The notes below the pieces were generated by a model. The model worked only from the letters and a program-made list of their open reading frames with translations, did no database searches and was not told the origin of the DNA. A stretch of DNA of 64,000 nt from Acidimicrobiia bacterium. GTDB taxonomy: Bacteria; Actinomycetota; Acidimicrobiia; Spongiisociales; JAHEDJ01. Position 1 is the first letter of the stretch; the number at the start of each line of letters is the position of its first letter. The translations under genes and the position numbers were made by a program. Below, piece by piece: positions 60,856 through 64,000 of the stretch. The stretch is from assembly GCA_029210695.1 (NCBI GenBank), contig JARGFH010000013.1, positions 1-64,000 on the forward strand, given 5' to 3'.

Positions 60856-61368
60856 TCAGGGCAGGCGTTCGATTATGCCTCTGAGGTAGCGAGCCTGGCC
60901 GGCGTGCTGGAGATTGTCGCTGATGACGCTGACCAGGCGGACACCGACCGACACGGGCGGATCGTAGGAGTGGTCGATGATGCGATCGAGTTCTGATTCG
61001 TCGGCGCCTGCCAGGTATTCCATAGTGCGATCCATCACGGCTGAGTGATAGGCGACAAGCGCCTCCACCGAGATCGGAACCACCGCGGCCACATCGTCAG
61101 GGCCGTCACCGTATCCCGTCTCCGTGACCCCCCGGTTGATGCCGGTCCGTTCGGTCCAGCCCGGATCAGCCCACACCTGATCCGTGCCGGCGATCTCGGA
61201 GAGGTGATCGTCCTGGACACGGCTCAAGTGCCACACCAGCCAGGCAATTGAGTTGGAGCCCGACTCGGGCCTATAGATCAGGCCGGTCGGATCAAGGCCC
61301 TCGCTCGCGACTCCAACCAACTCCCGGATGCGCCGGTACGCCTCGATCAGCAGTGCACTCGTGTCCAT
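60856..61368 (-). CDS. DinB-family (DUF664) protein
   Basis: A 170-residue four-helix metal-binding protein. Family motifs: SNSIAWLVWHLSRVQDDHL and ISDNLQHAGQARYLRGII carry the His residues expected for zinc or nickel in DinB-type thiol transferases. The MDTSALLIEAYRRIREL start is supported by GGAGG 7 nt upstream of the ATG at 61368. Role unknown; relatives include mycothiol- and bacillithiol-dependent enzymes. Confidence 0.88.
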   Translation of the reverse strand: MDTSALLIEAYRRIRELVGVASEGLDPTGLIYRPESGSNSIAWLVWHLSRVQDDHLSEIAGTDQVWADPGWTERTGINRGVTETGYGDGPDDVAAVVPISVEALVAYHSAVMDRTMEYLAGADESELDRIIDHSYDPPVSVGVRLVSVISDNLQHAGQARYLRGIIERLP

Positions 61369-61749
61369 GTTTCTGCCTCCTGTGGAATCTCCGATCAGTC
61401 CAGTCAACCATGCGTCGGTCGCGGGCGGCGCACGCCCGGATCGTTTCGCCTCCAACCCTGCTCGGCCGAGCTCACCCGTCCTAGAGCGGGCAGGCCCGAG
61501 AAATCCTGCCCGCTCTCTATCTTGAAGTCATGCTGATCAGCAGTTGCGCCCCCTGCAATGCACGACGGATTCCTGCAGTGGGACGAGTCGTGTTTGACCC
61601 CAGGAATGCTCCTCGCAGGCTTCCGGGGAAGGACGTCTCTGTCTGGCAGGCTGACACTCACGTATGCCCCTCAGAGCTCTCCAGAGGAGATCCAAGCCTC
61701 CACGAGATCACCTCTCAAGGTAACGTGTGGCGATGCGCGGGCGGTTGCA
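61369..61749. other. Intergenic region between DinB and membrane-protein genes
   Basis: About 380 bases if the downstream gene starts at 61750. It includes the strong hairpin at 61483-61516 and no gene or RNA that I recognise. Confidence 0.5.
61483..61516. terminator. Strong hairpin, terminator candidate
   Basis: Perfect 12-bp stem AGAGCGGGCAGG / CCTGCCCGCTCT around a 10-nt loop, without a clear T-run. It lies upstream of both flanking genes (they diverge), so it could also be a leader structure for the membrane-protein gene. Confidence 0.45.
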
Positions 61750-62346
61750 GTGGGGATTCTCTTGGGAGTCTTCTGCGGGATCGCAAACGGTTGGCCGGTC
61801 GCGTCGACCCTCGCCCAAATGGCGACACCGTGGATCGGGGTTGCCGCATTCGTTGCCTATCGAGCGGCAGGAAGCAGCAAGCAGGCGGCGATGCTGGGAG
61901 CGGTCGCGTTGCTGGCTGCCAATGTCGCCTACTTCGCGGTTGGAGTAGCCGCTCGGGGCTCTTCAGGTCTTCCCTTTCTGGGCGGGATCGGTTTCTTCGC
62001 ATTGTGGACGACCGTCGGATTGCTCATAGGGCCGGTAACCGGGGTATTTGGATGGCGGCTGGCCGAGCATCGCACGGCGTTCACTGCGGTCGTGACTGTG
62101 GCCACCGTCTTGATGGCTGAGCCCTTGGCATTGTGGGTTCACGTCGACCACTTCGATTCCCACTTGGCGTGCCTCAGTGTTGCAGCCGCCGGCCTGGCGC
62201 TTCCGTTGATCTGGTTCCGTCGACAGTGGCGTCAGGCTGCGAAAGGGGTGGCCCTGGTGCTCGTCCTGGCTTACCCGGCGGCGGTGATTCTCGAGGCGGC
62301 CCTGATTGCACTCCGTCAGATCTCTGCCCCGATGAGACTCATTTGA
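61750..62346 (+). CDS. Polytopic membrane protein (DUF6518-like)
   Basis: About 198 residues with six to seven TM segments (VGILLGVFCGIANG, GSSGLPFLGGIGFFALWTTV, LVLVLAYPAAVILEAALIAL). It resembles small actinobacterial integral-membrane proteins of the DUF6518 type, by eye. The GTG at 61750 begins the first TM helix and is preferred; an open frame extends back to 61558 but the extra 64 residues are hydrophilic and cross a strong hairpin. Function unknown. Confidence 0.6.
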   Translation: MGILLGVFCGIANGWPVASTLAQMATPWIGVAAFVAYRAAGSSKQAAMLGAVALLAANVAYFAVGVAARGSSGLPFLGGIGFFALWTTVGLLIGPVTGVFGWRLAEHRTAFTAVVTVATVLMAEPLALWVHVDHFDSHLACLSVAAAGLALPLIWFRRQWRQAAKGVALVLVLAYPAAVILEAALIALRQISAPMRLI

Positions 62347-62514
62347 GCCAACGCATATCGACGCCGATCGAATCATCACCGACTCCTCGAACCGGGAGTA
62401 TGTCGTCGATCCCGGATATTGGGTTGGCACTTTCCGTGATGGCGGCCAACAGCGATGGTGAGGCCGCCGCCCCCGCCGAAAGGCTGCAGCCCCTGCAAAT
62501 ACAGGGACTTCCGG

Positions 62515-62559
62515 TGGTCGGACTGGGGAGGTTTGAACTCCCGACCTCTTGACCCCCAG
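62515..62559 (-). other. 3' fragment of tRNA-Pro(GGG); probable att site
   Basis: Minus-strand DNA matches the 3' half of a tRNA-Pro, from the anticodon loop (CTGGGGG) through stem TCAAG, T-arm GGGAG-TTCAAAC-CTCCC and acceptor CAGTCCG to ACCA. The 5' half is absent: the matching CTTGA arm and the CGGACTG acceptor strand are missing. Integrative elements often target a tRNA at exactly this junction, leaving a short copy at the far end. Confidence 0.75.
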
Positions 62560-62762
62560 ACGGGATCAGGGGGTGTCGGCGACCTGGCGATTCGGCGTTT
62601 TCTGCCTTCTGACCTGGGCTTTGACTGCTCATTGACTTTCATCGTTTTGCAGCGTTATTCATTCTCCCGCGGACTTTTCGCGGACTCTTGACACTTGAGC
62701 GGTATCGGACTCCGACCGAATGGCGATTCCCGGTCTCTCGTATTCGTCATGTAGGCCTGGTA

Positions 62763-62788
62763 TCCTTACGTCGCCTGATTAGTAAGGA
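62763..62788 (+). promoter_or_regulatory. Inverted-repeat operator of the VapBC operon
   Basis: TCCTTAC (62763-62769) and GTAAGGA (62782-62788) form a perfect 7-bp inverted repeat with a 12-nt spacer. The right arm includes the ribosome-binding site AAGGAG of the antitoxin gene, so binding of the VapBC complex would block both transcription and translation. Confidence 0.6.
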
Positions 62789-62797
62789 GCTACCCGA

Positions 62798-63046
62798 GTG
62801 GATCTCGCAGCCAAAGTCACATCGAAGGGCCAGATCACCATCCCCAAAGAAGTCCGGGAAGCGCTCGGTATAACCGAAGGCGACCAGATCGTATTCAGGG
62901 TGGAACAGCACCGCGCCATGCTCGCGAAGACCCCCAACCTCCTGGACCTCGCCGGCGCAGTAGACGTACCGACTGCCAAACGAGGAGTGGCCTGGGACGA
63001 GGTGCGACGCAGCACCCGGCAGGCCCGCGCTGAGGCGCGTCAGTGA
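62798..63046 (+). CDS. vapB: AbrB/MazE-fold antitoxin (VapB-type)
   Basis: An 82-residue antitoxin with a SpoVT/AbrB swapped-hairpin DNA-binding domain (AKVTSKGQITIPKEVREALGI, read in parts) and a C-terminal toxin-binding tail. It neutralises the adjacent PIN toxin and represses its own operon. GTG start with AAGGAG 8 nt upstream. The vapC GTG overlaps its stop by 4 nt. Near a tRNA att site, so probably acquired. Confidence 0.9.
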   Translation: MDLAAKVTSKGQITIPKEVREALGITEGDQIVFRVEQHRAMLAKTPNLLDLAGAVDVPTAKRGVAWDEVRRSTRQARAEARQ

Positions 63047-63435
63047 CGGCCTTCGTCGACACCAACGTCCTGATTAGACATCTGACCGGCGACCCTCCCG
63101 AGATGGCAGCACGCGCCACCGCCTTCCTAGCGGGAGCGGACGAGTTGCTCCTCCCCGACCTCATCGTTGCTGAGGTCGTCTACGTGCTCGAGTCCTACTA
63201 CGAGGTACCCACCGACGAGGTAGCCCGGTTGGTGCGCTCCGTGATCGCGTTCCCTCCCATCCGGACAATGGATCCCGCTCTGCTGCTACGGTCGCTCGAG
63301 GTGTACGAGACCCATCGGATCGACTTCGCCGAGGCGTACCTCGTCGCATCAGCCGAGGCCGCCGGAATAACCGACATCATCTCCTTCGACCGCAGCATCG
63401 ACCGCGTGACAACCGCCAACCGGATCGAACCCTGA
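63043..63435 (+). CDS. vapC: PIN-domain toxin (VapC-type)
   Basis: A 130-residue PIN-domain ribonuclease toxin. The four acidic residues are in FVDTNVLI (Asp6), IVAEVVYVLE (Glu), IDFAEAYLV (Asp) and SFDRSID (Asp). VapC toxins cleave tRNA or rRNA. GTG start overlapping vapB. Confidence 0.92.
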   Translation: MTAFVDTNVLIRHLTGDPPEMAARATAFLAGADELLLPDLIVAEVVYVLESYYEVPTDEVARLVRSVIAFPPIRTMDPALLLRSLEVYETHRIDFAEAYLVASAEAAGITDIISFDRSIDRVTTANRIEP

Positions 63436-63679
63436 CCGAGCGCCGAAGTGCCTGATAGGTCTGTAGGTACGTTGCGGGAGTTTGTTCCGTAGCGTTGCAG
63501 GGGTCCCGGCGGGTGTGGCTCTCGAGGTGCCTGCCACCCGTTGGGTTGGCTTTCGAACGAGCTGACCTGCCTGCCGGGATCTTTGCTGGCGGTGTGGCTC
63601 GAAACAGGCGTAGCACCCAATCCGTATCGGGAGTGCCCACCGTCAGGTCCACCGACCCCGAGACACGAGGAGGTGTGTG
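63436..63679 (+). other. IS110 left-end region, possible bridge-RNA locus
   Basis: A 244-base stretch between vapC and the IS110-family ORF without a supported gene. In IS110-group elements the non-coding left end upstream of the transposase encodes the bridge RNA that pairs with target and donor. Short stems are visible, such as TGCGG...CCGTA at about 63472-63490. No boundary or loop can be assigned by eye. Confidence 0.35.
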
Positions 63680-64000
63680 ATGTCGGTGATTATTGGAGTG
63701 GACCCCCACAAAGGATCGCATGCGGCTGCGGCTGTGGATGCGGGTGAGGTAGCGGTGGCTGAAATCGAGGTGCGTGCCACTCGGAGCCAGACCAACGAGC
63801 TGCTGGGATGGGCAGAGCGGTTCCCTGCTCGGCGGTGGGCGATCGAGTCCGCCAACGGGCATGGCTATCTGCTGGCCCAACAGCTGATTGCCGCTGGGGA
63901 GCACGTGGTCGATGTGCCCTCCACCCTGTCTGCCCGAGTCCGGGTACTGGACTCGACCCGGTCGCAGAAGAACGACCCGAATGACGCTCGGGCGGTGGCG
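63680..64000 (+). CDS. IS110-family transposase, 5' part
   Basis: An open frame runs from an ATG with AGGAGG 7 nt upstream to the window edge (107 codons, no stop). IIGVDPHKGSHAAAAV, RRWAIESANGHGYLLA and QKNDPNDARAVA match the DEDD (RuvC-like) catalytic domain of IS110 recombinases, with Asp8, Glu56, Asp99 and Asp102 as the metal ligands. The Ser-bearing C-terminal domain lies outside the window. Confidence 0.9.
   Translation, partial: MSVIIGVDPHKGSHAAAAVDAGEVAVAEIEVRATRSQTNELLGWAERFPARRWAIESANGHGYLLAQQLIAAGEHVVDVPSTLSARVRVLDSTRSQKNDPNDARAVA

Larger units (their letters stand above)
62347..62797. other. Intergenic region of the attachment site
   Basis: A 451-base region without a gene. It contains the tRNA-Pro fragment (62515-62559), a short hairpin CCCTG-CAAATA-CAGGG beside its 3' end, and the control region of the VapBC pair. 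No integrase gene is present. Confidence 0.55.

Noticed and set aside
62500-62600. Intact tRNA-Pro gene
   Set aside because: The acceptor 5' strand, D-arm and 5' anticodon stem are missing, so only the 3' half is real.

Overview
The window is high-GC bacterial DNA with dense, short-overlap gene packing. It most likely comes from an actinobacterium (Actinomycetota), probably an Acidimicrobiia-like lineage. The actinobacterial signs are the order gcvH, GarA-like FHA protein, FtsR-like MerR, DUF151 nuclease, second MerR and gcvP, which mirrors the Rv1826-Rv1832 neighbourhood of Mycobacterium tuberculosis, plus a BON-OmpA protein of the ArfA/OmpATb type. Lipoproteins with Thr/Ser-rich linkers after the lipobox and frequent GTG/TTG starts (probably also CTG) fit this. 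The lineage is inferred from gene content only.

Both edges are accessory DNA. The left 0.95 kb is an ISL3-family transposase cut short, apparently by the end of another insertion element. The right 1.6 kb holds a 3' fragment of a tRNA-Pro(GGG) gene (a probable attachment site), a VapBC toxin-antitoxin pair with an inverted-repeat operator, and the start of an IS110-family transposase that runs off the window.

From 1.0 to 10 kb lie an L,D-transpeptidase, an MBL hydrolase, an SSB-like protein, a gamma-glutamyltransferase, SURF1, a HisA-like protein with an altered active site, a small Cys-pair protein followed by 21-bp repeats, thioredoxin, and a tight copper/cytochrome-oxidase assembly operon (Sco1, PCuAC, cytochrome c, CtaG). 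A CsoR/CstR-type palindrome overlaps the predicted thioredoxin promoter. From 10 to 20.5 kb come a Uup-like ABC-F protein, a sugar ABC importer (binding protein and two permeases, no ATPase) divergent from a DeoR-type regulator with galT and galK, then a cytidylate-kinase-like protein and two hypotheticals.

From 20.4 to 26.6 kb a leftward operon carries a lipoprotein, a haem/B12-type importer (HmuTUV), an AtuA-family protein and an aldo/keto reductase. From 26.8 to 37.2 kb are an MFS transporter, a flippase-like membrane protein, a degenerate SDR, an acyl-CoA dehydrogenase, a YgjP-type metallopeptidase, an orphan histidine kinase, DUF2277, PPK2, a four-BON/OmpA protein and a binding protein.

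From 56.2 down to 37.2 kb nearly 19 kb is transcribed leftward: oligopeptide importer (OppABCDF-like), pgsA, gcvH, GarA-like FHA, FtsR-like MerR, D,D-carboxypeptidase, HPRT, DUF151, K+ channel, a second MerR, a PD-(D/E)XK-like protein, gcvT-gcvPA-gcvPB, a lipase-like hydrolase, rnhB and yqgE. Many neighbours overlap by 4-14 nt, so translational coupling is likely.

The most novel-looking unit is at 56.6-60.1 kb: two paralogous exported solute-binding-like proteins, one of which carries a C-terminal VWA domain that the other lacks exactly at the domain border, followed by a two-TM coiled-coil protein. No permease or ATPase accompanies them.
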